Source of the DNA: Castor canadensis
Taxonomy: Eukaryota > Chordata > Mammalia > Rodentia > Castoridae
DNA: 64,000 nucleotides
NCBI RefSeq assembly: GCF_047511655.1
Contig: NC_133392.1
Span: forward strand, 96,775,042-96,839,041
Reading direction: 5' to 3'
Both the position numbers and the translations under genes were made by a program. Position 1 is the stretch's first letter. Every line of letters starts with the position of its first letter. Positions 1 through 12,488 of this stretch are shown one piece after another. The notes under the pieces are model-generated. The model had not been told where the DNA came from. It did no database searches and worked only from the letters and a program-made list of their open reading frames with translations.

Positions 1-299
1 TGTGCAACAAAACAACAATATCTGTCCTTATGTACCTGAATTATAATATCAGATAACATTCACTTAAATTTTTAATGCAACTTATGCTTCTCAGATATGT
101 CTATCCTGATTGGTATTGTCCATCTGTGTTTATTCATAAACACCAAAAAAAATTAAAATTTTTATTACATTCAATATTACCAATCTGCTAAATCTTAAAA
201 AAATTAAAAGTAGAAATCAGCCATTTGCACAAGATAGAAAAAGTTGTGGTCATTCAGCAGTTCGTAACAAAGGAGAATCACAAGGATGATCCACAGTAC
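1..299. other. AT-rich intergenic DNA, nothing recognised
   Basis: No coding exon, RNA gene or named repeat is visible in this AT-rich edge of the window. Confidence 0.5.
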
Positions 300-430
300 A
301 TTTTATATTACAAAAATTTTTATTAGGATATATTTGTTGTACAGGGGGGAATCATATGCCAATTCTGATTAGGCTTATATTGTACATTGGTTAGATCGCC
401 CCCATCGTCTCTCCCCCTCAACCCCCTCTC
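300..430 (-). mobile_element. L1 3' UTR fragment, antisense
   Basis: The block with 'tttttattaggatata', 'gtacagggggga' and 'ttatattgtacattgg' recurs almost word for word at 41650-41750. Both look like antisense copies of a rodent L1 3' UTR end. There is no coding content. The assignment rests on internal similarity to other L1 ends in this window. Confidence 0.5.
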
Positions 431-2446
431 TGCCCCACTTAAGCAACTGCAAGAAGTTTCCTTGTTCTATTTTATATATGAAGTCCAGCAACCATATAAC
501 CACACCTTAATCTCCTTCATTCTTACTCTTTTAAGAGAAAAAGATTGCATTCACACAACTTTCATTATAGTGTACTGTTATAATTATTCTATTTTATTTT
601 TAGTTATTGTTACTCTCTGTACCAAATTTATAAATTAAACTTTATCATAGGTATGCATAGGAAAAACCAGAATATATGAATACATATATATATACATCTA
701 TTCATTTATACTGTCTGTGGTTTCAGGCACACACAGAAAATGAGTGATTATTACCTTTGTAATAGTCTCCTTTCGACCTTAACTCTTCAAAGCAAACCCT
801 GCCATCTTAGAGACAATGCTTTTCTCTGGTCATACTGGGTTTCATGCCCCATTCACAAGAATTTTATCAAACTACTATATTTCTTTCATTTACATTTAAT
901 TTATCCTTCCAAAATAGTGATAAATAGAAATTTCTTTATTTCCAGCAAGGGTCTATTACCCATGCTGTTTGATAGTTTACTGTGGATTAGAATCTGTAAT
1001 CTTCCTAGACTTTTCATTAATTCTTCTTTCATTCATTCATTCATTCATTCAGTTACTCAGTCTGAAAATTAGATCCCTATCATGTTGATTTTCCCAGGTT
1101 GAAAGTTTGTAGTTTGTGGAAGACTTAAACCTAACTCTCTGCTACAGTATGAATACTCTTTCTTTTCATTTTCTTACTTCGCATTCAAATTGGAGATGTT
1201 TTTATACATTGTATTTCAAATGTGGAAATTAAAATCAATTAAAAATGAATCTCCTGAAATTATAACAAATAACAGATGATATATAATCAACCTTTAAAAT
1301 TCATTTTTGGTTTTGGGACAATCTGTGTCAGTGAACTCTTCTTTATAAGATAGCACATTAACTTGCATGAGAAGCACACAAATTCAACAAGCATTTCAAA
1401 AATATATATAAAATTTGATGGGTGCTATTCTAGACCCTATAACTTGATGCATTTTACTTTCTGACCAGAGATACTATTATCTTTGGAACATGATTTGACC
1501 TGTGGTAAAATCCAAGGGTATAATAATAATGCACGTTATCACAAAGATATGACATATTTTCAAGGGTTGCACTAGCACTAAGTTAACAATATAGCAGAGT
1601 ACTTCTGGTTTACCATCAAATTTTTATGTCCTTTTGGAGCACATCACCATTCACATCCTCCCATTGTCAATAATAATGAAATGAATAATCAAGGTGAGCA
1701 GGATTAAACTTTGTGTACATATTGTGCTGCTGAAGAATATTAAAATTACAAAAAGTTTCATGTTCTTCAAATATTATATTTTATATCCTTATATTTCTTA
1801 TTCTTTAAATATTATCTTTCTTCAGCAGTATTCTTCAGACAATGATAATAAAATATGAATGCCATTATTCTTTTGAAAACTAGAGTTTTTCCATAAAACA
1901 AAATTCTATGGAAAAGTTAAAATTTAACCAAAAGTTAAAATCAGAGGGTGTGGTGAAGACCATTTGGTCTTGCATCTTCTTAAAACCATAAAGTGAAAAA
2001 TTCATATTGACTAACAGTGTCCAAGTGGTCTGATAAAAATAGTAAGATTATTATTCACTTAAGCTTTATTGATTTTTTTCATTCCTAGAAAAAAAAGAGG
2101 AATTTGTGGATTTCTATGAGTTCTCATATTTTCCAAGTAAAATAACAACCTGAGGTTGAGAATTGTGACAGATTGTAATTTTTCAAAGATGGCTGCACCC
2201 ACATACATTGCAGCTTACAATATAATATTCCTCTGCTGAGAGGCCGTCAATATGCCTTTCTTTTTAACCTGGGCAGATCTTTGTAACTGCCTCCACCAAG
2301 AGTACAGCAGAGGTGTTGCTACTGTTACTTGCAAGACTAGCTACAAAGGACAATTCAGTTTCCATTTTTTTCTCAAGACACTCACATTTAAAGCTCTGAA
2401 CCACTCTGTAAGAAGTCTAGCTATAATAAAACTGCTATTATTTTAT
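431..2446. other. Gene-free AT-rich stretch with a small ATTC repeat
   Basis: The only pattern is a short ATTC tandem run near 1024-1050. Short open frames here have no recognisable domain and look like chance. Confidence 0.5.
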
Positions 2447-2866
2447 TGTGGATTGATCCCAAGTGTTCCTATGTTGGAAACTTGGTCTTCAGGTTAGCAT
2501 TGTTGGAAGATGGTATGGAATGCTTAAGAGCTGGAGCTTAGTGGAAGGTCCTTAGGTAATTGAGATATTAAAGCATTTCTATCAGAGAACCCCGAGATCT
2601 CCTGAAAGAGAGTTGTTATGAGAGAAAACCCTACATCTGAATTGTTCTCAGGCTTGCTGTCTGAAGATGTGATCACTTGCTTGCACATGCACTATTTCCA
2701 TGTAGCCACCCACCATTAGGTCCCTCAGAGGCTAAAGAAAGAAGGCTGCCCAAACTTACATTTTTAGCCTACAAAACTATAAGATAAATGAACCTCTTTT
2801 CTTTACATAGTACCCAGCCTCGGGTATTTTGTTATAATAATGGAAAATGGACTAATACAAAACCTT
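2447..2866 (+). mobile_element. Ancient solo LTR, MaLR-like
   Basis: The block begins with a decayed 'tggattgatcccaagtgttc...ttggaaacttgg' and ends in 'cgggtattttgttataataatggaaaatggactaataca'-like sequence. That is the layout of mammalian MaLR (MST/MLT-type) LTRs. No internal region or partner LTR was seen. The exact subfamily is not assigned. Confidence 0.55.
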
Positions 2867-2889
2867 TGATGCAGCAGAGACTACTTTGA

Positions 2890-3155
2890 GATGAAGAGGG
2901 ATGATCCAAAAGCCCCTTGTCCAGCTCTTAGCTATTTGAGTCTTGACAGTAAAGTCTGTAGACAGGTGAGTCATAAGTCTTCAGACAATTCCAGCATGCA
3001 CTGGGGACTGTTTCAACTATGATGAGTGGAAAGAAAATGAATTGTCTCACAAAGCCCTGATCAGACTGCTGGTTTTTATGACTTAAGCAAAATAAATGTT
3101 TTAAATTGCTAAACTTTGGGTTTGTTACACAGTCACTGTAACCAGAATAGGACTA
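2890..3155 (+). mobile_element. MLT1-like LTR fragment
   Basis: The 3' part reads 'aataaatgttttaaattgctaaactttgggtttgttacacag', the usual polyadenylation end of MLT1-type LTRs. The 5' part is too decayed to place with confidence. Confidence 0.45.
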
Positions 3156-6100
3156 TCCATTCTATACAATTACCCTCAGTTAAGAAAACATAACAAACGC
3201 CAGCCACACAATTTGCTCATTCATTTAGTCACACATTTCCACAAACGTTTATGAAGTGCTTTCTTTAAATTCATATGTGCATACATTGTTTGTGTCATTT
3301 TCCCCCACTCCCCGCCCCCTCCCTCTCTCCTCCACCCCCTTGCTTCCAGGCAGAATACTATGCCGGCAAATGGTTGTAGAGTAATTAGCAAAACAGGTTG
3401 TAATTTGAAGCATTAGAAATGTGCTAAGAATTGACAGGCCTATGAATAGTCTGATATCCTGTCTCAATGGGAATTATTAGAAAGATCATGAAAAAAAGTC
3501 ATTGGTGTGGAAATCATGATAGAAATAGCTGGCATCTTCACTTTTTTCAATGGTGACATGTACTCCCCTACTGATCAGAGCTTCCTGTACACAGGAAATC
3601 ATCATGCTAACCTTGGTCAGAATCTGCACTAAAGGACAGCAAGAAATAGGAGCAGATAAATGAGATGACTCAATCTGGCCATCAGATTCAGTGTTTCTCT
3701 TTCTTGGTATTGAACTATATGTAACAGTACCATATTGGGGTAATGTGACACTTAAGGCATTTTGAATCCTTTGGGTCACATTGGCCAGAAAAGTGTAATT
3801 CTAAAATGACTTTAGTATTACTGAATGCAATGGATAGATGATGCCTGAAGTTTAAGCTTGTATTTTTTAGTGTAATTTGGATTGATTTAAACCTTCTGCA
3901 TATGCAACATACTTCCCATAACCAGCACTGTCAGGGAAAAATTAGGGAAACTTTGCACATTTTACTTAGGCAAACTTAATCTAAATGAAGGTTCTAATAC
4001 TCTGTTCTATACCACGATAAACCTCCAAACAGCTAAGAATTATTGGGAAGATGAATCATATTATTGCATTTAGATTATTTCAGCATTAAGGGATATGACT
4101 TATTCATGCTGACAATGATCAAGCCATGTGGTCAGGTTAATGCTAAAACTGACAAATTCTATGCCAGATTTAAGAATATCCAGAAAATTTTAATTAGAAG
4201 TTTACAAAACTCTGAAAATTCTCCAAAGGTTTCATCCTTATGAATGAACTTAAATTTAGAGCTAGTATATTAGCTCTAAATATACTAGCAGTGATTAAGG
4301 GAAAACAGGTGGCTGGTGATAATTTCCACAACTCTTTATTTTCAGGCTGGCTCTGGAAGCCAACTCCAGTTTGCCTGAAGGAGGTTGTTTGTATTCAACA
4401 AAGCACAATCAGGAATGTGCCTGCCTTTGTCAGAGAATGTGACACACCATTGAGCCTGATGTTACTTTTGTCTGAAACTTGACTCTAACTCTGCAAACTA
4501 TTTTTAGATGTTTATTTTGCCCACTATTAATTTATAATCATTTCAGTTTCTTCACAGATCTGTCAGTGAACTTGACTGACTAGAAGATTACAGGAGAAAA
4601 AGAAGCATTGTTCAAGGAGAAAAAAAGGAAAGATTGATTATTGATTATTGATTATGCACACAGAGAAATCTTTTTCCCCCTCGAAAGCATCTTACAAGAT
4701 GTTCTAAGATGTTAAACCACTAATACCATGGAATCACACCCCAACTAAAAAGGGGTATGATAGATGCCATAAAATATTTTAGAATATGTTCTAAAAGAAA
4801 GATAAATCCAATGCATGCACCTAAGACTAATGCATCATGTACAGTCTGTCTTTAATAAATATATTACTCATAAAATATACATTCACAAGTCCTTGCTTAT
4901 CAGTAAAGCAATCAAGCTGAGCATAAGATTATCCAGAAATTCAGCTCCCTCCTATCAAAAAATACAATCACATTATCTTCTTTTTAAGTCATGCTCAGAT
5001 GGAAAGAAGCAAGGAATGGCTAGCTTAATGTTTCATTATATAACGTATTTTCTATTTAGCCTACTAATAATACTGTACGTATTTCTTGTCTTCCATGTTT
5101 TCCAGCACAGAAGAGAAAATCATAGCAGCTTTTTGCTACTGATGTAGGAACTGATCTTAAAGTATAATATACATCAGTAATTGAAACAGCTTAGAGTTAC
5201 CCTGAAGCATTCAGGGACTTTTTGTGCTACAAAGATGGTATTTTGATTATCAGTAAATGGACATAATGCTAGTCCCTGATCTCTAAAGGAATTTGACTTT
5301 GTGTTTGTTCCTTTTAATATTCTCCTCCATTTATCAGATTGAACAACTCGTACCCACTGTATGACATGTCAGGCATCCAAATCACATTTCTCTGGCAGAG
5401 TTTGCCCAAAGCATTTCTTAAGCTAAGATCAAAACTTTGTCTTCAGAATGAGAATTAACTTGGGTAATGATAATGCAGTCCTTTCTGACCTACTATTTTT
5501 CATGTGGACATATGCCTTCTTAACTCCTGGATGTCTCCTACCTCTGTATTCTTAAAGCCGAGTTAATTATCAGATTAAGTGAGCTCTGAATCATTTCAGT
5601 ACACACTGGGCATATTCTATAGAATGCCTGAAACATTGGCAGCATTCTTCTAGTTGAAATTATGATTTATAATAGAAATAAAGGAGTATTTAGAAAGATC
5701 AGACACACAACAGCAATTTTCACTTCCTCCTGCCACACCACAAGGTCAGGTTTTTGCTTTGTTTTGTTTTGCTTTTTTATGATTACCTGCTCCCTGCCAG
5801 CAAACTATACCACATTCTCCAGTACCTGATAAGGTATCTTTGTATACCTTGCTAGCAAAAATGTCATTTGGAAAGGCAAGTGCCAATTTACATGAAGCAG
5901 GACTCTAAATCTCTCACTTTCCCTTTTCATTCATACAAGCAAGAAACCACAAGTCTCATTTTCCAATTTTTATTAAAAAGTGTGATCCTGGTTGCTTGGA
6001 AGTCTCATCAGTGCCATTGCTTGTGATAGACCACATATCTTTATAAGAAAGACAGATTGCACAGATGCCTCAGTACACCAGCCTTAATGAAACCCAAGTG

Positions 6101-6889
6101 CATCCCCCCACGGACCTTGGAATGCAGATCTTCATTTGCTTTTGTGAAAAATAAGAGTCAAAACCAGGAGTATTTGAAAACACAGTAAGTTCCACCTTTT
6201 CCCAGTGACAGGAGATATTTACCATTGCATATGTGATGTTGAAGGAAAGTATAGGAAGAAGCAATTAATCATATAATACCTAGAGTGCTGAGATCAGAGA
6301 ACACCCATGCTCGGAAGGGCATTAGCAATTATACAGGAGTAACCTATGACTCATGGTCTTATCGGTGATGTAGTGAGGTCTCTTGCTTTCCAGGATCCAA
6401 AGCATTTAATTCTCTAGACTTCAATTCCCCCTTCCAAAAAGATAACCACATGATGTCTTTGTCTAGTCATAAACTGACAAAAGTTATCAGAGTTAAATGC
6501 AATATTCTTTTTCCAAAATAAAGGAGGTCATAGAAATGACCTTAAACAATAAAACCATTATAATAACCAAATCCTGGGGGCAGTGAAGCCACAGTGCTGC
6601 TATAGAGGAAGCAATGCAGAGCTCCTTTTGATGTTTTTAAATAAATGTGTTTCTCCACCTCTAATGAGCTATATGTTTGTATTTCCCATTTTTAAAGTAT
6701 GCAATGAAGAACACACTGGTGTTGCAGTCCTAAGACTATTTTGCCTCAGTGTCTGCCACTTACTCACTGGGTAACCTGGATCAGTGGGCCTATGGGCTTT
6801 ACCTATCACATGACATTGCCATATAAAAATAAAAATAAAAAGTAACACATAGGCAAGGTATTTCTAGAATTAATTGGACCTTAGAGACC
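3156..6889. other. Gene-free stretch
   Basis: No exon-like block with splice borders and no familiar protein domain was found on either strand. A 97-residue minus-strand open frame at 3486-3779 was examined and not recognised. A small inverted repeat lies at 4261-4289 and a GATTATT-like triplication at about 4634-4656. Confidence 0.5.
4261..4289. repeat. Inverted repeat, 11-bp arms
   Basis: GCTAGTATATT (4261-4271) is the exact reverse complement of AATATACTAGC (4279-4289), with a 7-base loop. It is AT-rich and could form a hairpin. No promoter or gene is adjacent. Confidence 0.8.
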
Positions 6890-7000
6890 ATCTCTAACTT
6901 TTTTTAATTTTTATGTGAGCAAATTTAAGCAAAAGAAAGTTAAACAACTTTACAAAGGTCACCCAGTATTTAAGTCCCAAAAGTGAAACTAAAGCCAAAT
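6890..7000 (-). repeat. MIR fragment, antisense
   Basis: 'gttaaacaactttacaaaggtcacccagtatttaagt' resembles the antisense MIR core (GGTTAAGTAACTTGCCCAAGGTCAC). Confidence 0.5.
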
Positions 7001-7307
7001 TGTGATGATCTAATGAGATGATTTGTATATTACTTTTCATTATATAAACTGAAGCTAAGAAATAGAATTTGTCCTAATTAAACTGAAATTCAAACACTTA
7101 AGTGACTGTATATAATAAATAGTATTACATACAAATGTATACTAATATTATATATAGTATTTACCTTAGCATTAGTAATATTATAACACTTTATTATATC
7201 AAGCATACTAATAATATGTCATCTCTCTCTTGAAGGTTAACTCAAAAGATCCTTTTGAGTTGTATATAAACAATTATATTTTCTGGGCTTGCTCTGTTTA
7301 TTTTATC

Positions 7308-7575
7308 TTATATATATATATATTTTTTTATTGTGCTGGGCAGGGGTACATTGTGACATTTACAAAAGTTCTTACAACATATCAAATATATCATACTTAA
7401 ATTCACTCCTTCTAATTCTCTCCTTTATACCCCCCCCCCATTTCTGGAATGGTTTCAACAGGTATCATTTTTGCATTTATATACATGTGTACACATTTTT
7501 TGTATTGTATTCACCCTCCTACCCCCTTATCCTACTACCTCCCCCCACACACAGGTACCAACCCCTGCCCACCCC
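7308..7575 (-). mobile_element. L1 3' end, antisense (part of an inverted L1)
   Basis: An oligo-T/TA start (7310-7330) is followed by 'ttgtgctgggcaggggtacattgtgacatttacaaaagttctta'. The same sequence occurs at 32750-32800, so this is the reverse complement of an L1 3' UTR with its poly-A tail. Together with 7587-8018 it forms one inverted insertion. Confidence 0.65.
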
Positions 7576-7586
7576 CAGCAGAAAGG

Positions 7587-8018
7587 ATGTGAATGACCTT
7601 TATAAGGAAAACTACAAACCATGGAAGAAAGAAATTGACAATGACTACAGAAGATGGAAATATCTCCCATGTTCATGTGATAGAATCAAAATAGTGAAAA
7701 TGACTATACAACCAAAAGCAAGCTACATGTGCAATGCAATTCCCATCAAAATCCCAATGACATTCATCAAAGAGACTGAAAATTCAGCCCTAAAGTTCAT
7801 TTGGAAGCACAAAAGACCACAAATAGCCAAGGCAATAGTGAGCAAAAAGAGCAATGCTGGAAATATCACAATACCAGACTCCAAACTATACTACAGAGTC
7901 ATAGCAATAAGAAACAGCAGGGTGCTGGCACAAAAACAGACATGGAGACCAATGAAACAGAATAGACAACCCAGATAGGAACCCATGCAGCTATGCCCAC
8001 CTAATTTTTGATGAAGAT
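7587..8018 (+). mobile_element. L1 ORF2 C-terminal fragment, sense (inverted 5' part)
   Basis: The conceptual translation contains [16 protein letters not shown] and [13 protein letters not shown] (here CNAIPIKIP) stretches matching the full L1 at 46580-46940. It ends after the '[18 protein letters not shown]' region. It is a dead fragment that runs opposite to the adjoining antisense 3' UTR, as expected for twin priming. Confidence 0.8.
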
Positions 8019-8019
8019 C

Positions 8020-8255
8020 TCTTTATCTTATATTTTAAAAATGTAAATGGAAGTTAGAGATTCTCCTTTATTCCTCATCTGCTCCTTTCTTAAAATAGTT
8101 TCAATAGTTCTCATTTTCCACTTTGATACATGAGTACATAGTATTTCCACTATATTTACCTTCCTATACCCTTTCCTTAGATCTTCCTCACTCTCACTGG
8201 TACCAACTCCTGGACAGGACCTGTTTTACTTTCCTGTTGTTCACTTTTGAAAAAA
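8020..8255 (-). mobile_element. Second L1 3' UTR fragment, antisense
   Basis: 'gtttcaatagttctcattttccactttgatacatgagtaca' parallels 7450-7500 with many differences. This is a more diverged antisense L1 3' UTR copy next to the first. Confidence 0.5.
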
Positions 8256-8479
8256 GATATTGTTATTTACTTATGATAGCCAGATAAGGAGTTTCATTAT
8301 GCTGTTTCCATGTGTGTATGTAATCTTAATTGATCAGGAAAACTGCAGAAGATGGAAACCTCAAGGAAGGAAGGGAGGGAATTGTTCCAACTCATTATAC
8401 CTACAGCAATACGCGCCATATTTCCCTAGCCCTCCAGTTGGTGTATTTCCTGTATTTATTAACTGAACACTAACAAAAA

Positions 8480-8582
8480 ATATGGTAGTTATTCTTATTT
8501 TCACCATGTTGGAGATGAGTAAGCTGAGCCACAAGAAGTGGTCACGCGGCTACCAAATTGTGAGAACAGGATTCAAACAATT
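8480..8582 (-). repeat. MIR fragment, antisense
   Basis: 'ttattttcaccatgttggagatgagtaagctgagccacaagaagtggtcacgcggc' follows the antisense MIR pattern (TTTTACAGATGAGGAAACTGAGGC...). Confidence 0.55.
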
Positions 8583-9564
8583 ATACACCAGTCTTTGCAA
8601 AATATTTTTTTAAAAAAAAGAGTGCCTTGCTTTCCTTTCCATGAAATTCTTGTGGAATTTTTGCCCATTAGTGATTTACAGTGCTTAGAGAAATTTTCTT
8701 TTCTTTCAGTCTTTCCTCCAGCATATTCAGCCTATGCACCTATGCAGAAAACTGAACCCAGGACGAATGGTCCATGAAAAACTATTAATCTGTGCTGACA
8801 ATCAAAACTTTTCAGTGTTGACCAAGATGAAGTCAGGCAGCTATTAAGCAGAAGCCGAAAAAAATCTTTTCTTCATTCTGCATATTTCATCACCTGGGCC
8901 CCACAGCAGAGTCTCACAAAGTCCCCCTCTCCCCGATTAAAAATATTAACTTCTTTATGTTTTTTTTTAACATATAACTCTTTCTAAGGCTTAGAACAAA
9001 TCAAAGCAGCAAGAATTGGTAATACGTACACCACCTTGTAATTAATACTTTTCATCTTACTGCTTCATTCTATTCTATTTTTCTGTATCTCTTACTTCTG
9101 GGCTTTTATGAAGCTTCTTTCTCAGAGGCTACCTTCTCTACTGCACATCAATTCATGCAACATGGAGCTGAGGGGTTTCTGGGCTGACATATTGGCTGAC
9201 TAGCAACTCCAAATCCAGATTTAAGCTCAGCTCAGCCACTCCATTGTATAATCTAATATAGTGGGCAAGCACAAAATAGAGAAGAAAGGATAGTATTCTT
9301 CTGAATTTAAATACCTGTGCCTTTTATGTTGACTCCTTAAGGTTTTCTGAGAAAGGATAAATATCTACAAATAGAAGCATCTTTCTGTACATCTGGCAAA
9401 GCATTAACAAATATCCAGTGCTATTTAGCAATTTCAAATTTAGAAATGAAGTGAGAGTTGTCTGACAAGGTGCAGCATGTTCCCCAAGGTAACTCCAGCT
9501 GCATGTATATCTATATCTCCTATGTGCTAAAGCCACAATCCCAGGAGACACAGCTCATTAAATG
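8583..9564. other. Gene-free stretch
   Basis: No exon, RNA gene or named repeat was recognised. Confidence 0.45.
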
Positions 9565-9665
9565 ACAAAATACATCCACATTTCCACATCTGCAAATGAG
9601 CTCAGCTCCAGAGGGCCATTGTGAGAATTAAATGAGATGATGTGAATATATTTGAAAACACTGGA
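9565..9665 (+). repeat. MIR fragment, sense
   Basis: 'gagggccattgtgagaattaaatgagatgatgtg' matches the sense MIR 3' half (GGTTGTTGTGAGGATTAAATGAGATAATG). Confidence 0.5.
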
Positions 9666-10963
9666 ATCTTACCATTGTAAACCATTATTGTTTTTGTAAT
9701 ATTATTTTATCATCTCCTAAAATTGAGATATTGTGATACTTTTACTCTCATTTCCTTTTGCCCTACTTAAGGTTGAGTAGTATTGTGAAGAAAAATATCA
9801 AATTTTTGGTTTAAAAGGTCAAAAAGTCCACTCCTTTGATAAGTCCATGAATAAAAAATAATATGGGGAAAGATTTGTTTCTCCCACCTCCATGGCAGAC
9901 TTAATAAAGATCATCCAAGCTTAGGAGAATGAAGAGCCAGAAAAGGGGACTTACTTACTGGCCCAAGTGGCCTGTGCCCTAGATTCCAGCCTCAAAGTTC
10001 CTAGAAAGGAATGACCTTAAACCTTAAACCTCTGTGGGCAGAGAGATATATACCCTGTTACATTTCTGGGGTCTTGGAAGGTGGCATAGGGGAGTGGCTA
10101 AACCAGCTTCATAAAATGCCAGGAAGAAAGCCTGAGGCATCCCCTCAGAGCTCCAGGAAACTGAGAATTGCCTAAATTTTCCTGTTTGATTTTCATTTTT
10201 CCTATATGTCATGACTTTGCAAAATGAGCTGTACCAAATTAAACAGCAGTATGTGAGAATTCATTCGCAAACTAATATTGTATAATTGAGTTCCAAGCTC
10301 AACTGCCATGAGGGATGACATCAACAGAGACGCTGAAAGTTGTGGTTTAGATGCTCAAAAGATGCAGTCACAGGGCAGGTTCCTCTGCCCACTGACACCA
10401 CAACACAGTCCCCGGACAGTCCCCAGACTGAGAATTTACTCAAAGGGAAGAAAAAAGGAAAGAAAATACTTTTGTTTACTATCAATTTAAACTCTAAATG
10501 AAATAAACTCCCTGAATTTATCTGTAGTAGTAAAGGGAAAAGTAAGTTGGTTTTTTTTTTTGTTTTCAAGAAATGTGAATATGACTTCAGACAGCAATTA
10601 AGGTCAAGTATGCCAAAATAATTTATTTTGTGCACAAATTAATTTATTCTGTGAATATAATATTGCTATACTGATTTTTCTGTAAAAAATTACATAAAAC
10701 ATGACAGAAATGTTTCACTCAAATGTTCTTCAAATTTCTTGAATGCATTCACGCACTCTAGATCCTCAAAATACTGACTTTAAAGCTCTCCCAAGTTCAT
10801 AAATATTACCAAGTCAATTAAGATTTGAAAAAAGAAAAAGAATCAAATTTCTACAAAAATATTTCCATGGTGTTTACTTAATTACCATTTTTATAGAAAC
10901 CTGATTTTTCATTTATTTCTATGGCTCATCTCCATAGTTTGTGAATTCCACACCCCCCCCCAA
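9666..10963. other. Gene-free AT-rich stretch
   Basis: Nothing coding is supported. Simple poly-T and poly-C runs occur near 10550 and 10950. Confidence 0.45.
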
Positions 10964-10988
10964 ATGTTGGTACCTCAGGTACCAACAT
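10964..10988. repeat. Near-perfect palindrome
   Basis: ATGTTGGTACC (10964-10974) and GGTACCAACAT (10978-10988) are exact reverse complements separated by TCA. It follows a C-run at 10951-10960. There is no gene context. Confidence 0.85.
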
Positions 10989-11139
10989 GAAACATGTAAA
11001 CACAAATATCTAGAAAAACATAAATTCCATTTTTACTTTTGTTCACAAAGTTACTGCTTTCTCCTAGCCCAACTTGATGGAAGAGATATACTTCCTTCCT
11101 GAACTTTGACTTCAGGATAAGCCTAAGATCTTGCTTTGA

Positions 11140-11400
11140 TCAAGAGGTTTGTTCATGATTTGAGGCCAGCCCAGCCAAAAAGTTAACAAGGTCCTTTCTC
11201 AGCAAAATAAAACCTGGTCATGGTGGCATTCACCTGTAATCCCAGCTACTTGGGAGGCAGAGAAAGGAGGATCATAGTCCAAGTCTGGCCCTGGTCAAAA
11301 GTGCAAGACCCTATTTGAAAACTAAACTAAACCCAAAAGTTCTGGGGACACAAATCAAGTGATAGAACACTTGCCTAGCAAGCACAAGGCTGTGTGTTAG
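11140..11400 (+). mobile_element. Composite B1 + ID-like SINE (B1-dID type)
   Basis: The left part, 'catggtggcattcacctgtaatcccagctacttgggaggcagag', is 7SL-derived (B1/Alu-like). The right part, 'caagtgatagaacacttgcctagcaagcacaaggct', is ID-like and descends from a tRNA gene. Joined B1 and ID-like halves define rodent composite SINEs. It ends in a long purine tract that probably grew from its tail. Confidence 0.75.
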
Positions 11401-11401
11401 A

Positions 11402-11613
11402 AAGTACAGTACAACAAGGAGAAAGAGAGAGATGGATGAAAGGAGGGAAAGGAAGAGGAAGAAAAGGAAGGAAGGAAGGGAGGGAGGGAGGGAGGGAGGG
11501 AAAAGGAGAGAAGGAAAGAGGGAGAGAGGAAGAGGAAGGGAAGGAAGAGAGGGAAAGAAAAAGGAACAGAATAGAAGAGAAAAAAGAAGAAAAGAGGAAA
11601 GAAAAGAAAAAAG
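11402..11613. repeat. Polypurine (GA/GGAA) tract of about 210 bp
   Basis: The plus strand is almost entirely A and G, including GGAA and GGGA runs. Long open frames over it (rich in R/E/G/K on one strand, S/L/F/P on the other) are low-complexity artefacts, not genes. Confidence 0.9.
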
Positions 11614-12488
11614 ATTGTTAGAAGATGTGAAATTAAGAACGTTTGACTGGTGCGTGGGACCAAGAATCAGTCTCACTCTCTCCTCTCTAGTGCCTCTGAT
11701 ATTATCATAAGAAAAACATCCTGGAGTAGCTGCTTCAAGAAGTGCCTCTTCAACCTGTGCCCAGAATAAACACGATCTGGTGTGAACCCTCAAAGTCAGG
11801 CCAATTCTCATTGAATCTGAAGTTTGAAACAGAGCCCCCTAGTTGTGCTCACTCTAGATCTGCTCACCCCCAGGGTATCCATGGGTACATGGTTAGGCAA
11901 AAGTTATTATTTGCATGCAAATTTTTGATCAATTTGGTAAGCATCAGTTACTCATCATATAAGTCCTATACATCACTTGCTTCTTAATTCTCAGCTTCTA
12001 ATCAACTGTTTTGTGCAGAATGGTTGGTAACTATGTTTACCTGGTAAGATAATAGCAGAGCTAGAACTCACACAGACTGAATCAGGCTCATGAAACCACA
12101 GTAACCTTTCACTGGTTGAGCATGCTTTGCTTTAAAAGTCATAAACAATGGAGAACCATGTTGCATTTTCCCCCAACAGTGTGCATGGATCTGGAGCAAC
12201 TCTACTCCTAATGGTGGAATACAAAGCCAATCATAATCCCTAGGATCTTCTTACACTATGCCCAGTAAGCCACAGAAACCAGGGGCTCCCTCCCACAATG
12301 AAGATGACACATGCTGCAACTTTTAAATAGCAAGATGAGAGTGTCTGTCCTTTCAATAATATCAAGCCCTCACCAGGGAAAAATAAGACATAAGGAATAC
12401 TGATGAGATGAAATCACCTCATTCTCCAACTCTACTGCTTTGATGACAAGTACAAACAGACAAAAAGCATAATGATCACATGATGGTC
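11614..12488. other. Gene-free stretch
   Basis: No supported gene. Sequence near 12120-12250 may be old L1, but I cannot place it. Confidence 0.4.

Noticed and set aside
3486-3779. 97-residue minus-strand open frame
   Set aside because: It is stop-free but has no recognised domain, no clear start context and no neighbour. This length is expected by chance in 64 kb. A protein search giving a hit above background would revive it.
11311-11811. Long S/L/F/P-rich and E/R/K/G-rich open frames on opposite strands
   Set aside because: Translation of a polypurine tract gives long stop-free frames by composition alone.
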